From Pelagibacterium luteolum (GTDB lineage Bacteria > Pseudomonadota > Alphaproteobacteria > Rhizobiales > Devosiaceae), in NCBI RefSeq assembly GCF_900100665.1, contig NZ_FNCS01000021.1, positions 1 through 51,352 of the forward strand: a stretch of 51,352 nucleotides of DNA, given 5' to 3'. Of the stretch, positions 1 through 8,527 are shown one piece after another. Each line of letters starts with the position of its first letter. Within the stretch, counting starts at the first letter, position 1. Below the pieces are notes generated by a model, which was not told the DNA's origin, made no database searches, and saw only the letters and a list, made by a program, of their open reading frames with translations. A program made the position numbers and the translations under genes.

Positions 1-259
1 CCAGTTCCATGGTCAGTTGCCCGACCTTGCGCTCAAGAGCTGCAATGCGGCCCTCGTATTCGGCGACGACGCTTGCTTCGGCTTCTTCCTGATTGAGTTC
101 GCCGCGATCGAACTGGGACAGCCAGAGCTGGATGAGATTGGCGGAAACGCTATAAGTGCGCTGCGCATCGCGGCGCCCGATGACGCCATTGCGAATGTCC
201 TGGCAAAACTGCAGCTTGAACTGCATCGAGTGACGGCGGTAGGGACCTCTTGGTGACAT
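1..259 (-). CDS. IS3-family transposase OrfA, partial (runs off left edge)
   Basis: An open minus-strand frame runs from an ATG at 259 to the window edge, giving 86 codons without a stop. The translation starts MSPRGPYRRHSMQFKLQFCQ and contains a helix-turn-helix-like stretch (RRDAQRTYSVSANLIQLW) followed by a charged, heptad-like segment (YEGRIAALERKVGQLTMEL). This is the layout of IS3-family OrfA proteins: an N-terminal DNA-binding HTH and then a leucine-zipper segment, normally followed by an OrfB DDE integrase reached by frameshifting. OrfB would lie outside the window to the left. The terminal inverted repeat should fall between 260 and about 370, but I could not place it. The family call is confident; the exact IS name is not. 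Confidence 0.8.
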   Translation of the reverse strand, partial: MSPRGPYRRHSMQFKLQFCQDIRNGVIGRRDAQRTYSVSANLIQLWLSQFDRGELNQEEAEASVVAEYEGRIAALERKVGQLTMEL

Positions 260-375
260 GGACCTTCTCCATTCAAGGCCCACAGAGCGTATCAGCTTTT
301 CTTCCCCGCTGGTCCAGTCCCAGGGGTTCACTCCAATACCGGGTCAGATCTCAACGGCAATCAACAGACAGCGTG

Positions 376-537
376 ATGTTTGATATCGAGCGCGAAGGCG
401 GGCGCAAAGAGAAGCTGCGTGTGTGGGGCATTGCGGACGACATGCCTGTCGGCAAGGTGATCGAGCTTGTCGCCAAGCAGCTGAATGAGAATGCAGAAGC
501 CCGCCAGCGGCACGAAGAAGAGCGCGAGTACTACTGA
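376..537 (+). CDS. Small hypothetical protein, possibly 5'-truncated by the neighbouring IS
   Basis: This 53-residue frame (MFDIEREGGRKEKLRVWGIA at the start) ends in a very charged tail, RQRHEEEREYY. I do not recognise it. The frame is open further upstream (to 250), but that part overlaps the IS end and reads like non-coding sequence, so the ATG at 376 is preferred. No convincing ribosome binding site precedes it, so the gene may have lost its real 5' end when the IS inserted. It is the first of four small plus-strand genes leading to the integrase, so it probably belongs to the element's accessory cargo. Confidence 0.4.
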   Translation: MFDIEREGGRKEKLRVWGIADDMPVGKVIELVAKQLNENAEARQRHEEEREYY

Positions 538-610
538 TCAAACGGGGGTTGGAAAGCGGACACTCTCCAACCCCTCTCTCACATCTCAAAACCCAGGATT
601 GGAAATCGAA

Positions 611-1018
611 ATGCAGAACACAAATAGCAACAATTTCAGCTTTTCGGAAGCCGCAGCTGAGCGGCTTGGCTATGAGCTTTGCACCGGCGCAAAGACGATG
701 AACCGCGTGCTTTTCGTTCGCTTCTTTGATGCCGATGAGACTTTTGTGCTTGAAGTCAAGGCCGCGCGCCCTGATCGCGATCTCAGGAGCTACTGGCTGA
801 AGACGGGGCATAAAGGACCGTACAGAGGTCCGCTCGAAGTCGATGATGCTGCGCGGGAAAACGTAGAAGAGCTCGACTGCTGGGATCTGACTGCAGCCTT
901 TGCCCGCGATCTTGGCAACGAAGCAGCTGCGCTTCGCTGTGAAGAATATCGCCGTCGCAATCTGCGTGACATCGAAGAACGCAAGGCCGCTGCGGGCGGT
1001 CGCTGGGTCAAGATCTAA
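611..1018 (+). CDS. Hypothetical protein, element cargo
   Basis: A 135-residue protein starting MQNTNSNNFSF. The longer open frame from 485 overlaps the previous gene and has unlikely composition, so the ATG at 611 is preferred. The middle (GYELCTGAKTMNRVLFVRFF) looks like beta structure. The C-terminal third is acidic and helical and ends RWVKI. No signal peptide or membrane segment is visible, so it is probably cytoplasmic. I recognise no family. It sits in a same-strand run of small genes with short gaps and is followed at once by a strong UUCG-loop hairpin. Confidence 0.55.
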   Translation: MQNTNSNNFSFSEAAAERLGYELCTGAKTMNRVLFVRFFDADETFVLEVKAARPDRDLRSYWLKTGHKGPYRGPLEVDDAARENVEELDCWDLTAAFARDLGNEAAALRCEEYRRRNLRDIEERKAAAGGRWVKI

Positions 1019-1022
1019 CAAC

Positions 1023-1038
1023 GGGGGCTTCGGCCCCC
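1023..1038 (+). terminator. Perfect UUCG-capped hairpin between two genes
   Basis: GGGGGC, loop TTCG, GCCCCC: six perfect base pairs closed by a UUCG tetraloop, five bases after the stop codon of the preceding gene. No U tract follows and the ribosome binding site of the next gene (GGAGGG, 1050-1055) lies just downstream. It is therefore more likely a transcript-stabilising or partial-attenuation hairpin than a full terminator. Confidence 0.55.
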
Positions 1039-1061
1039 TCCAGCCCTATGGAGGGTACCTA

Positions 1062-1529
1062 ATGACCAAATCACCTTCAAACCCCCATCTCCATCAGAAA
1101 GTTAAAGTCGGCGATCTCAGTGGCCTGATCTATTTCGACCATGCCGACAGCATTCCCGACTACGAATTCCGAAGGGCTGTGGAGCAGATCAACGTCAAAA
1201 TCGAGCCCTTTTCTGTGGATGCCAACAAACTCTATGAAGCCGTTCTCAGCGCTGAAGGACGCATGAACGCTCGCAAACTGCCGCACGAAGATCGCGCAGG
1301 CTTCAAGCTGACGGTCCGGCCAGCCGGGCCGGGCTCATCGTCTGAGCAGCGCAGCGCAAAGAGCGTCGAGTATCGATTCGAGCGCACGCCGGAGAACTGG
1401 TATCTCGTCGACGCGAAAGCAATCCGTGTCCAACGTGGGCATGAATCGAAAATGCAATTCTTTGCGACGAGGGAGCAGATCAAACAAATCCGAAAGCTTG
1501 CCGTAGCCGGCCTTCGAGTTGCAAAATAG
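1062..1529 (+). CDS. Hypothetical protein, element cargo
   Basis: A 155-residue protein starting MTKSPSNPHLHQKV. The ATG at 1062 is chosen because GGAGGG lies six bases upstream; the open frame back to 900 overlaps the previous gene. The sequence alternates short beta-like segments (KVGDLSGLIYFDH, YRFERTPENWYLVDA) with a basic C-terminus (QIRKLAVAGLRVAK). No signal peptide, transmembrane segment or recognised motif is visible. Its stop codon lies inside the ribosome binding site of the next gene, so the two are probably translated as a pair. Confidence 0.6.
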   Translation: MTKSPSNPHLHQKVKVGDLSGLIYFDHADSIPDYEFRRAVEQINVKIEPFSVDANKLYEAVLSAEGRMNARKLPHEDRAGFKLTVRPAGPGSSSEQRSAKSVEYRFERTPENWYLVDAKAIRVQRGHESKMQFFATREQIKQIRKLAVAGLRVAK

Positions 1530-1541
1530 GGAGCGATAATC

Positions 1542-2132
1542 ATGACAAAGACACTCTCAAACACCCGCCGCGCACGCATTGAAGCCTTGGCCGCAATCGC
1601 TTTCGGCCGTGCCCCCGATGGCGGGCCCGAGAAGGGCTGGCAGCGCAAGCTCGCCCGTGCGATCGGTGCCGCATCGAGCACAATTACCGCGACGCTCGAT
1701 CTCGACCATGACAGCCCACCCATGGATCGCAAGCTTGGGCTCCTGTGCAATGATCTGCGTCTGCAAATGCAGCGGAACATCGAAGAGCTCGATGCAATTC
1801 AGCATGCATTTGCCGGCAATTTGAATGGTGCCGTCCGGCCGTATCTCGTCAATATTCAGTCCTCGACGCAGGACACTTGGCGGGCTGCATTTGCTGAAAG
1901 CGCAGGGGATCTTGCGGCCGCGTTTATTCTCGACGAGGTGGGTGACATTGCCGGAGCACAAGCGGAAATTGTTTACGATGGTGACCGCGCGACTGCGAAA
2001 GCGTCGGGTGTCACAGTCAACGTGCGGCACATGCCAAAAATCTTCGAGCCGTTTGAAGGTCGGATGCTTGGAGAAGCCCGTGATCTGCTAGCGACACGCG
2101 GCAAAGAGCGTCAGCCCCAGATCGTCGCTTAG
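1542..2132 (+). CDS. Hypothetical protein with a possible N-terminal HTH, element cargo
   Basis: A 196-residue protein. Its start at 1542 is backed by AGGGAG eight bases upstream, overlapping the stop of the preceding gene. The first 60 residues (KLARAIGAASSTITATLDL) resemble a helix-turn-helix of the lambda-repressor type: helix, short turn, recognition-like helix. That would suit an element-encoded DNA-binding protein, but this is inference. The rest is helical, then mixed, with no motif I recognise. A clear terminator follows at 2155-2186, so this is the last gene of the small operon. Confidence 0.6.
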   Translation: MTKTLSNTRRARIEALAAIAFGRAPDGGPEKGWQRKLARAIGAASSTITATLDLDHDSPPMDRKLGLLCNDLRLQMQRNIEELDAIQHAFAGNLNGAVRPYLVNIQSSTQDTWRAAFAESAGDLAAAFILDEVGDIAGAQAEIVYDGDRATAKASGVTVNVRHMPKIFEPFEGRMLGEARDLLATRGKERQPQIVA

Positions 2133-2150
2133 CTCGACAGCGCTGCACCC

Positions 2151-3563
2151 CTAAGCCGTCTCGACCGCCGAGGCGGCTTCTTTATTTCGCGCTGCCGATA
2201 TCGCCGACTTCAGCTCGTCGACCGGCTCCAGGGCCTGCATGGCAGCTTCCACGTCAGTCTCGACCGCTGACACCCAGCGCCGCATGACCGGCCATTTTTC
2301 GTGCGTGCCGTCATGTAATGAGTAATGCCGACCCGTCACGTCCGATCGCGTCCCACCCTCCGCATGGTCAAGGATTAGCTTCGTTGTCGGCCGTGAAAAC
2401 CCCAATATCCTTTCCCCGTATGTGCCAAAAATCTTCCGGACGTGATGCGGGCTCGATGTCACGCCAGGCAGATAGCTAAGGGTGTGGGTGAGCGTGCTGG
2501 GATGGATATGGGTGACCGCCATGCCCTTGGCCCGCGGCCGACTGCCTGGGAAAAGGTATTCCGATCCTGTGCCGCGCGTCAGCTCCAGGGCGCGTTGGAA
2601 GCATGACCATGCCGGCTGTGGCAGAGGAATGACGTGCGCCTCGCCATCCGATCGCTTGCGGTCGTCTGCATAGACGTACCATAGGCCCTCATCGCCGGAT
2701 TTGGCCTGGCGAAAGTCCTGGATCATGGCTGAAGCAACAGCTCTCCTGCGCTGCAGGGTCCAGACCAGCATTTCGATGGCACAGCCGATTCCGCCATCGA
2801 TGGCGCCGGATCGGGCGATGGCGATGATGCGGCCGAGATCTTCAAGCGTGGGGTCATCAACCTGACGGCGAGATGCTCGGCGTGTGCGTGCCGGTGCTTT
2901 CAGCCCTGCCATGGCGCCACGCTGGACACCTGAGTGACCGATGTTTTCATCACGGGCAAGCCATGACCACATACTCGATAACACGCGTGCAGCACCTTCA
3001 GCCGTAGCTTCCTTGCCGGATCGGTGGATTTTGGCGATGGCGGATGCAAGATCCTGACGCGTTATCCTTGGCAATGGATTTTTCGCCAGGCTCTCGATTT
3101 CGGGCCTTCCAAGCTTGGAAACGTAATCCCGGTGGGTGTCGACCGATCGGCTACGCGAGATGTCCGCAAGGAATTCCTGACGACCCTTCTCAAAATCCCA
3201 TTTGAATAGATCCCTGGCCGGGGCCTCCGGCTGCGTCAGGGTGACCGCGGCAGCCTTGCCTTTGGCCACACGCATCCGATCGAGCCACGCTTCATCCGGG
3301 ATACCGATCCGATCGCGCAGCATTTCTTGACCGCGGTCAACAATGGAGCGGGCCTCTGCGATGGTCCATAGCTCGACAGATCCCAAAGCTAAACGCTTGT
3401 CCTTGCCGGTCACCTGGAAGCGGAACGACCATTGGATGCCTTTCGGGGAGACGCGTAGCGAAAGGCCACGTGTTCGCGCATCAACGATGTCGTATCGGCG
3501 GCCACCTGGAACGGCATCTTTGCGGGCAGCGGAGACGGTGGCGGCGGTGATTACTACGGGCAC
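2151..3563 (-). CDS. Tyrosine-type site-specific integrase, P4-like
   Basis: A 470-residue protein with the layout of element integrases. The N-terminal arm-binding domain of the DUF4102 type (RRYDIVDARTRGLSLRVSPK; WSFRFQV; LALGSVELWTIAEARSI) fills about residues 20-90. A SAM-like core-binding domain follows, then the catalytic domain. The C-terminus carries HHVRKIFGT (box II His/Arg) and SDVTGRHYS, whose Tyr is the probable nucleophile. The start is a GTG at 3563; no in-frame ATG lies near. The gene sits beside a 3' fragment of tRNA-Thr (3742-3790), as expected for an enzyme that recombines at that tRNA and keeps its gene next to the attachment site. Direct repeats overlap the start (3562-3613). 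Family call high, target inferred from context. Confidence 0.9.
   Translation of the reverse strand: MPVVITAATVSAARKDAVPGGRRYDIVDARTRGLSLRVSPKGIQWSFRFQVTGKDKRLALGSVELWTIAEARSIVDRGQEMLRDRIGIPDEAWLDRMRVAKGKAAAVTLTQPEAPARDLFKWDFEKGRQEFLADISRSRSVDTHRDYVSKLGRPEIESLAKNPLPRITRQDLASAIAKIHRSGKEATAEGAARVLSSMWSWLARDENIGHSGVQRGAMAGLKAPARTRRASRRQVDDPTLEDLGRIIAIARSGAIDGGIGCAIEMLVWTLQRRRAVASAMIQDFRQAKSGDEGLWYVYADDRKRSDGEAHVIPLPQPAWSCFQRALELTRGTGSEYLFPGSRPRAKGMAVTHIHPSTLTHTLSYLPGVTSSPHHVRKIFGTYGERILGFSRPTTKLILDHAEGGTRSDVTGRHYSLHDGTHEKWPVMRRWVSAVETDVEAAMQALEPVDELKSAISAARNKEAASAVETA
2155..2186 (+). terminator. Rho-independent terminator of the cargo operon
   Basis: GCCGTCTCG (2155-2163), loop ACCGC, CGAGGCGGC (2169-2177): a nine-pair stem with one T-G wobble, followed by TTCTTTATTT. 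It ends the plus-strand operon and lies inside the last codons of the convergent integrase gene. Confidence 0.75.
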
Positions 3564-3613
3564 TGGGGCGACATTCCTATCCGATTGCCCGACTGGGGCG
3601 ACATTGGGGCGAC
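3562..3613. repeat. Direct repeats at the integrase start, candidate arm-type binding sites
   Basis: TGGGGCGAC occurs at 3564-3572, 3594-3602 and 3605-3613. The first two copies extend to a perfect 14-base match (3562-3575 and 3592-3605) at a spacing of 30 bases, close to three helical turns. P4-like integrases bind short direct repeats beside their own gene with the N-terminal domain, so these may be arm sites that also autoregulate int. Confidence 0.5.
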
Positions 3614-3741
3614 CGGCAGAAAATCAAAGGAATTGCGCCAGGGCAAGTACTTTCGCGAAAAAGAGTATAAGGAAAAGGAAGTTAACGGCATTTAACTTCG
3701 TTTGGAAGGCATGATAGACCACCCTGAATAGCCCCAATAAC

Positions 3742-3790
3742 ATGATTTGTAATCAGAGGGTCCCGGGTTCAAGTCCTGGTGCCGGCACCA
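3742..3790 (+). repeat. tRNA-Thr(UGU) 3' fragment, attachment site (attR-type remnant)
   Basis: The sequence matches the 3' half of a tRNA: anticodon loop with TGT (3748-3750), a T arm (CCGGG, TTCAAGT, CCTGG at 3763-3779), the acceptor 3' strand TGCCGGC, discriminator A and encoded CCA (3787-3790). No D arm or 5' acceptor strand lies upstream, so it is not a functional tRNA gene. It is the expected scar of an element that entered the 3' end of tRNA-Thr. The element lies to the left, where the restored full tRNA gene should be found outside the window. Confidence 0.75.
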
Positions 3791-3806
3791 TTCGAACCCC
3801 ACATCA

Positions 3807-5084
3807 TTATTCGACGACCCGACGGATCGGGATAGAAGCTGTGCGGTGCGCGAAAGTGCGGTCGAGGCTCGTGAGAGCCTTCATCTTCAATCCACGATAG
3901 ATCGGTTCACCCGCATCGGCGACCAGTCCTATTGGCGGCAGGCCACGCATTTTGCCCATCAGCGAATGCCCGATGGCGTCCTCGATCCCGGGCTGCATGA
4001 GGTCGAACGCCGCCGTTGCTGGGCCGAGCACGACAATGTTGTCGATATCAAACAGTGAGATCAGCCGGCCAATCCCGGCTCCGATTGCTTCACCAGCCAG
4101 TGTAAATGCCCGTAGCGCGTTGCGATCACCGTGGCGGGCACGCGCGATGATCTGCTGATAGTCGGCAGGTGGCACGGCACTGGCGGGGGTTGCGTGTTCG
4201 GGAACGGAATAGGCCGAGCGCAATACCGCATAGTCGGCAGCATAGGCCTCTATACATCCGCGAGCGCCGCATCGGCACAGCGCCCCGCCGGGAATATGGA
4301 TCAGATGGCCGAACTCGGTGCCGACATCGGTCTCGGCGTTGAGCACCGCCGGCCAAGTAAGTCCCATCCCAATGGTCGATCCGATATAGATCGTCGAGAA
4401 CACTGCGTTGGCCAGACGCGCATCGAGCCAACGCATGCCGTCGGCCATCAGGCGTCCGCGTTTGTAGAGCAGGGCGTCGAGCCCCAGCTGGGCGCGGATA
4501 GGGCCTGCGAGGTCGTGTCCGGCCAGTCGTGACAGCGGAGACCATTTGAGGCCGGCGCCTTCTGCGTCGAGAATCCCCTGCAGGGAAATGGAGACGCTGT
4601 GGATAGCCGGCGCCACTTCTTGATTGCGCTCCAGCATCACGCCGATGCGTTCGATGAAATAGGTGGCGGGAGGTGTCTCGTAAAACAGGGTAGGTCCGAC
4701 AGCCGATTCGACGCGATCCACCAGCACACCCGAATAGTCGAGCAGCGACATGCGGCAGCGGTTAACGTCGATTTCGATGAGCAGCACATAACCTGCCTCA
4801 CGGCGGTGAGCCATGATGACGGCCGGGCGGCCGCGGCCCTTCGCTTCGGAGGGCGCCTCGGCGAGTTCGGCCAATATGCCTTCGGATACGAGGTCTGATG
4901 CGATGGCCGTCAGCGAGGCATTCGAGAGGCCCGTCGCCGTCGCGACCTGGCTGCGTGAAGCCGGCCCGCCACGCCGCAGGGCGTCGAGCACAAGCTGCCG
5001 GTTCTGTCGCCGGATCATTTCTGTATCCGCAACGCCTTGCGCCACGGTGGCCTCCCAATCTTGCCAGTTGCTCGCGGTCTTCAT
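3807..5084 (-). CDS. ROK-family transcriptional repressor, probably of the xylose operon
   Basis: A 425-residue protein when started at the ATG at 5084 (MKTASNWQDWEATVAQ); an upstream in-frame start at 5162 would reach into the divergent promoter. Residues about 25-85 hold a winged HTH (RRGGPASRSQVATATGLSNA), followed by the ROK sugar-kinase-like domain. The ROK zinc motif is clear (GGALCRCGARGCIEAYA), while the domain serves sugar sensing. It is divergent from xylFHG, and an AT-rich inverted repeat (5163-5188) lies between them, so it most likely represses the transporter operon until xylose is present. That role is inferred from position; the family assignment is firm. Confidence 0.88.
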   Translation of the reverse strand: MKTASNWQDWEATVAQGVADTEMIRRQNRQLVLDALRRGGPASRSQVATATGLSNASLTAIASDLVSEGILAELAEAPSEAKGRGRPAVIMAHRREAGYVLLIEIDVNRCRMSLLDYSGVLVDRVESAVGPTLFYETPPATYFIERIGVMLERNQEVAPAIHSVSISLQGILDAEGAGLKWSPLSRLAGHDLAGPIRAQLGLDALLYKRGRLMADGMRWLDARLANAVFSTIYIGSTIGMGLTWPAVLNAETDVGTEFGHLIHIPGGALCRCGARGCIEAYAADYAVLRSAYSVPEHATPASAVPPADYQQIIARARHGDRNALRAFTLAGEAIGAGIGRLISLFDIDNIVVLGPATAAFDLMQPGIEDAIGHSLMGKMRGLPPIGLVADAGEPIYRGLKMKALTSLDRTFAHRTASIPIRRVVE

Positions 5085-5136
5085 GCGTTGGTTCGCAGGG
5101 CTTTGCACGCCCTTTTCGCATCCCGGCGATTGGACG

Positions 5137-5188
5137 TTGACACACGTTGCGCCGCGTGCCAATTATTTTTTTGGGTATTGAAAAATAT
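5137..5188 (+). promoter_or_regulatory. xylF promoter with candidate ROK operator
   Basis: TTGACA (5137-5142) stands 18 bases before AATTAT (5161-5166), a plausible sigma-70 promoter reading toward xylF. Overlapping the -10 and the start region is an imperfect inverted repeat, TTATTTTT (5163-5170) and AAAAATAT (5181-5188). ROK repressors typically bind AT-rich palindromes of this kind, so binding here would block the promoter. Confidence 0.5.
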
Positions 5189-5281
5189 CCCTGGGGCGGA
5201 GCTGGAGCACCAAGTCGGCTCCGCCAGGAGGCAATATCAACCCTTACGGTTTTTGCGGGTCCAATCCCGCGGGAGGAAATC

Positions 5282-6322
5282 ATGAAGACCTTAGCAGCGG
5301 CCCTTTTGGGCACGACTGTTCTGTTCGGCGCGGCCGGTGGCGCGTTTGCGCAGGACATCACGGTGGGCGTGTCCTGGTCCAACTTCCAGGAAGAGCGCTG
5401 GCGTACTGACGAAGCTGCCATCCAGGCCGCTCTCGAAGAGCTAGGCGCCAGCTACATTTCGGCAGACGCCCAATCGTCGGCCTCCAAGCAGCTAACGGAT
5501 ATCGAAAGTCTTATCGCTCAGGGTGCTGATGCGCTCATCGTTCTGGCTCAGGATTCCGACGCCATCCAGCCGGCTATTTCCGCCGCGGTGGCTGAAGGTA
5601 TTCCAGTGATCGGCTATGACCGCCTGATCGAAAATCCCGATGCGTTCTACATCACCTTCGACAATCAGGAAGTTGGCCGCATTCAGGCCCGCGAAGTCCA
5701 GGCCGTAGCGCCGACCGGCAACTATGTCTTCATCAAGGGCTCGAGCACCGATCCTAACGCGGACTTCCTGTTTGCCGGTCAGATGAAAGTGCTCCAACCC
5801 GCGATCGACGCGGGCGATATCGTCAATGTCGGAGAAGCCTATACCGATGGATGGCTGCCCGAGAATGCCCAGGCGAACATGGAGCAGTTCCTGACCGCCA
5901 ACAACAACGAAGTCGACGCTGTCGTCGCCTCCAATGACGGCACCGCCGGCGGCGCTATCGCTGCCCTCGCGGCGCAGGGGCTAGATGGCTCGGTACCGGT
6001 ATCGGGGCAAGATGGCGACCACGCTGCGCTTAACCGTATCGCTCTCGGCACCCAGACCGTTTCGGTCTGGAAAGACAGCCGTGAGCTGGGCGCCAACGCA
6101 GCCCGCATCGCGGTCGAGCTGGCTGGTGGCACGGCACTGGCCGATGTCGAAGGTTCGGTGACCTTCAACGGCGGGCCGAATGGTGTGGAGATGAGCTCGC
6201 TCTTCCTCGCGCCGGTGGCGATCACCCAGGACAATCTCGACGTCGTCATCGACGCTGGTTGGGTGACCCAGGACGTCGTCTGTCAGGGTGTCGCGGCCGG
6301 TACTGTCGCTGCCTGCGATTGA
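5282..6322 (+). CDS. xylF: D-xylose ABC transporter, periplasmic binding protein
   Basis: A 346-residue secreted protein started at the ATG at 5282 behind GGGAGGAAAT. The signal peptide ends at AGGAFA-QDI. The mature protein is a type I periplasmic sugar-binding protein that resembles XylF throughout: an ERW near the N-terminus ([15 protein letters not shown]), [10 protein letters not shown] and [14 protein letters not shown], corresponding to the IKVLAYDRMI and ISFDNEKVG regions of XylF. It captures pentose in the periplasm and delivers it to XylH/XylG. It heads an operon with xylH and xylG. A pair of hairpins in the gap to xylH would protect the xylF message and favour excess binding protein. 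Substrate is inferred from similarity. Confidence 0.92.
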   Translation: MKTLAAALLGTTVLFGAAGGAFAQDITVGVSWSNFQEERWRTDEAAIQAALEELGASYISADAQSSASKQLTDIESLIAQGADALIVLAQDSDAIQPAISAAVAEGIPVIGYDRLIENPDAFYITFDNQEVGRIQAREVQAVAPTGNYVFIKGSSTDPNADFLFAGQMKVLQPAIDAGDIVNVGEAYTDGWLPENAQANMEQFLTANNNEVDAVVASNDGTAGGAIAALAAQGLDGSVPVSGQDGDHAALNRIALGTQTVSVWKDSRELGANAARIAVELAGGTALADVEGSVTFNGGPNGVEMSSLFLAPVAITQDNLDVVIDAGWVTQDVVCQGVAAGTVAACD

Positions 6323-6346
6323 TCGCTGGTCCAACACATGAAATCC

Positions 6347-6391
6347 GTCGCGGCGCTCTTGTGGCGCCGCGACCTGTTTCCGCGAGGAAAC
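6347..6391 (+). promoter_or_regulatory. Tandem hairpins between xylF and xylH
   Basis: Two perfect hairpins lie in the 88-base gap. GTCGCGGCGC (6347-6356) pairs with GCGCCGCGAC (6364-6373). GTTTCC (6376-6381) and GGAAAC (6386-6391) are closed by a GCGA (GNRA) tetraloop. There is no U tract. Such structures after a binding-protein gene usually stabilise its mRNA or partly attenuate the downstream genes. Confidence 0.6.
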
Positions 6392-6410
6392 CAACCCTCT
6401 GGGGGGAGCG

Positions 6411-7724
6411 ATGGCCGAAGAGAACGCCATTTCCAATAGCAATTCACCGACGCTGGTCGTCGGAACACCCATCCGGCGATTCATGTCGGCCACCGAGCTC
6501 GATACACGCCTTCTGGGTATGGTCGGGGCACTTGCCCTGATCTGGATCGGATTTCACTTCCTGTCCGGCGGTCTCTTTCTGACGCCGCGCAATCTCTGGA
6601 ACCTCTCGGTCCAGACCGCGTCGGTGTCGATCATGGCCACGGGCATGGTCCTCGTGATCGTGACGCGCAATATCGACCTTTCGGTCGGCTCGATGCTCGG
6701 TTTCATTGCGATGCTCATGGGCGTCATGCAGGCTGAGATTCTGCCCGGCATGCTCGGGTTCGGTCATCCCGCCATCTGGATGCTGACGCTTGCCTATGGC
6801 CTGATCCTCGGGATTCTTATCGGTGGTATGCAAGGTGTTATCATCGCCTATCTCAAGGTGCCTGCCTTCATTGTCACGCTTGGTGGCATGCTTGTTTGGC
6901 GCGGCGCGGCATGGTGGGCCACTTCAGGGCGCACCGTAGCGCCGCTGGACGTCAATTTCCGCCTCCTTGGCGGTGGGCCCGGCGGGGCTGTGGGCTATAC
7001 GATCAGCTGGCTTCTGGCCGGGGTCGCTTGTATCGCGATCGCCGTTTATCTGCTCTATTCCCGCCGCCAGCGCCGCCGGTTCAACTTCCCACAGAGGCCG
7101 GTTTGGGCCGAGGCCATACTGGCTGCACTGGGCTTTGGCGTCGTTATCGGTGCGGTCCTCGTTTTCAATGCCTATCCTTGGCCCGTCCGCATCGCCGAAA
7201 CCTATGCTCAGGCCAATGGTATCCCCGTGCCGGAGGGGGGGCTGTTTATATCGCACGGCATTGCCATCCCCGTTCTCGTTGCCATCGCCGTCGGCGTGAT
7301 CATGACTTTCGTGGCAACCCGCACACGTTTCGGGCGCTATGTGTTCGCCATGGGTGGTAACCCCGAAGCGGCTGAACTCGCAGGTATCAACACGCGCTGG
7401 GTCACGGTCAAGATCTTCATGCTGATGGGTGCGCTCGTCGCTATAGCGGCGTCGATCTCTTCGGCCCGGCTTAACGCATCGACGAACGCGATGGGTACGC
7501 TTGACGAGTTGTTCGTCATTGCCGCCGCCGTGATCGGAGGCACCTCTCTGTCTGGCGGTGTCGGAACCATCGTCGGGGCGATGATCGGCGCGCTTGTCAT
7601 GCAGTCGCTACAGTCTGGCATGGTCCTCATGGGGCTCGACAGCCCGCTGCAATCCATCGTCGTTGGCATTGTGCTGGTCTTTGCCGTCTGGCTCGACACG
7701 CTCTATCGCAATCGGGCGCAGTAA
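6411..7724 (+). CDS. xylH: Xylose ABC transporter permease
   Basis: A 437-residue inner-membrane protein with about ten hydrophobic segments, behind a strong GGGGGGAG ribosome binding site. It carries the BPD_transp_2 (ribose/xylose permease) hallmark TRNIDLSVGSMLGF near residue 85, which contacts the ATPase, and the C-terminal DELFVIAAAVIGGTSLSGG. The long periplasmic/cytoplasmic insert around residues 215-290 (YSRRQRRRFNFPQRPV onward) is typical of XylH, which is longer than RbsC. It forms the membrane channel for sugar handed over by XylF and is energised by the ATPase encoded nine to twelve bases downstream. Confidence 0.93.
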   Translation: MAEENAISNSNSPTLVVGTPIRRFMSATELDTRLLGMVGALALIWIGFHFLSGGLFLTPRNLWNLSVQTASVSIMATGMVLVIVTRNIDLSVGSMLGFIAMLMGVMQAEILPGMLGFGHPAIWMLTLAYGLILGILIGGMQGVIIAYLKVPAFIVTLGGMLVWRGAAWWATSGRTVAPLDVNFRLLGGGPGGAVGYTISWLLAGVACIAIAVYLLYSRRQRRRFNFPQRPVWAEAILAALGFGVVIGAVLVFNAYPWPVRIAETYAQANGIPVPEGGLFISHGIAIPVLVAIAVGVIMTFVATRTRFGRYVFAMGGNPEAAELAGINTRWVTVKIFMLMGALVAIAASISSARLNASTNAMGTLDELFVIAAAVIGGTSLSGGVGTIVGAMIGALVMQSLQSGMVLMGLDSPLQSIVVGIVLVFAVWLDTLYRNRAQ

Positions 7725-7736
7725 GGATTTCTCGTG

Positions 7737-8522
7737 ATGAACCAACAGATCACAACTCCACTGGTCGAACTCGAGGACATCTCCATCGCGTTCGGCGGCA
7801 TTCGTGCCGTGGACGGTGCTTCGATCGACCTGTATCCGGGCGAAGTCGTCGGCCTCCTCGGGCACAATGGTGCAGGCAAGTCGACGTTGATTAAGATCCT
7901 CTCCGGTGCCTACAAGCGCGACTCGGGCGAAATCCGCATCGACGGGCAGGATGCGACCATCAATAATCCGCGCGACGCCAAAGCCTATGGGATCGAAACG
8001 ATCTACCAGACCCTCGCCGTCGCCGACAACGTGGACGCCGCTGCCAATCTCTTCCTCGGACGCGAACTGACAACTGCCCTTGGCACACTCGACGATGTCG
8101 CGATGGAAGCCAAGGCCCGCGAAGTGATGGGGCGGTTGAACCCTAACTTCCGGCGCTTCAAGGAGCCGGTTAAGGCGCTCTCGGGCGGTCAACGCCAGTC
8201 TGTGGCCATTGCGCGCGCCATTCTTTTTAACGCCCGCATCCTCATCATGGACGAGCCAACGGCAGCGCTTGGACCGCAAGAGACTGCGCAGGTCGGCGAT
8301 CTTATCAAGCAACTCAAGTCAGAAGGTATTGGCATCTTTCTGATCAGTCACGACATCCATGACGTCTTCGATCTGGCGGATCGCGTTTGCGTCATGAAGA
8401 ACGGCCAGGTCGTTGGCACGGCAAAGACGTCTGACGTCACCAAGGACGAGGTTCTGGGCATGATCATCATGGGCAAGTGCCCGCCAGGCGCCACGCCGGG
8501 GCCGGGAGCCATGAGGATTTAA
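7737..8522 (+). CDS. xylG: Xylose ABC transporter ATPase, single-domain form
   Basis: About 261 residues with a single nucleotide-binding domain: Walker [11 protein letters not shown], signature [14 protein letters not shown], Walker [13 protein letters not shown] and switch His in ISHDIHDV. Enterobacterial XylG is twice as long, with two fused ABC domains. This half-size form presumably acts as a homodimer, as in FrcA-type alphaproteobacterial systems. The start could be GTG 7734 or ATG 7737; AAGGA at 7723-7727 fits both, and ATG is preferred. It is the last gene of the xyl operon and is followed by a terminator-like hairpin. Confidence 0.9.
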   Translation: MNQQITTPLVELEDISIAFGGIRAVDGASIDLYPGEVVGLLGHNGAGKSTLIKILSGAYKRDSGEIRIDGQDATINNPRDAKAYGIETIYQTLAVADNVDAAANLFLGRELTTALGTLDDVAMEAKAREVMGRLNPNFRRFKEPVKALSGGQRQSVAIARAILFNARILIMDEPTAALGPQETAQVGDLIKQLKSEGIGIFLISHDIHDVFDLADRVCVMKNGQVVGTAKTSDVTKDEVLGMIIMGKCPPGATPGPGAMRI

Positions 8523-8527
8523 TTAAG

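Noticed and set aside
344-1021. A 225-codon minus-strand frame over the first cargo genes
   Set aside because: The plus-strand genes have ordered starts, stops and ribosome binding sites; the minus frame looks like a composition-driven shadow.
3742-3790. A functional tRNA-Thr gene
   Set aside because: The D arm and 5' acceptor strand are missing and the anticodon stem does not fully pair; it is only a 3' fragment.
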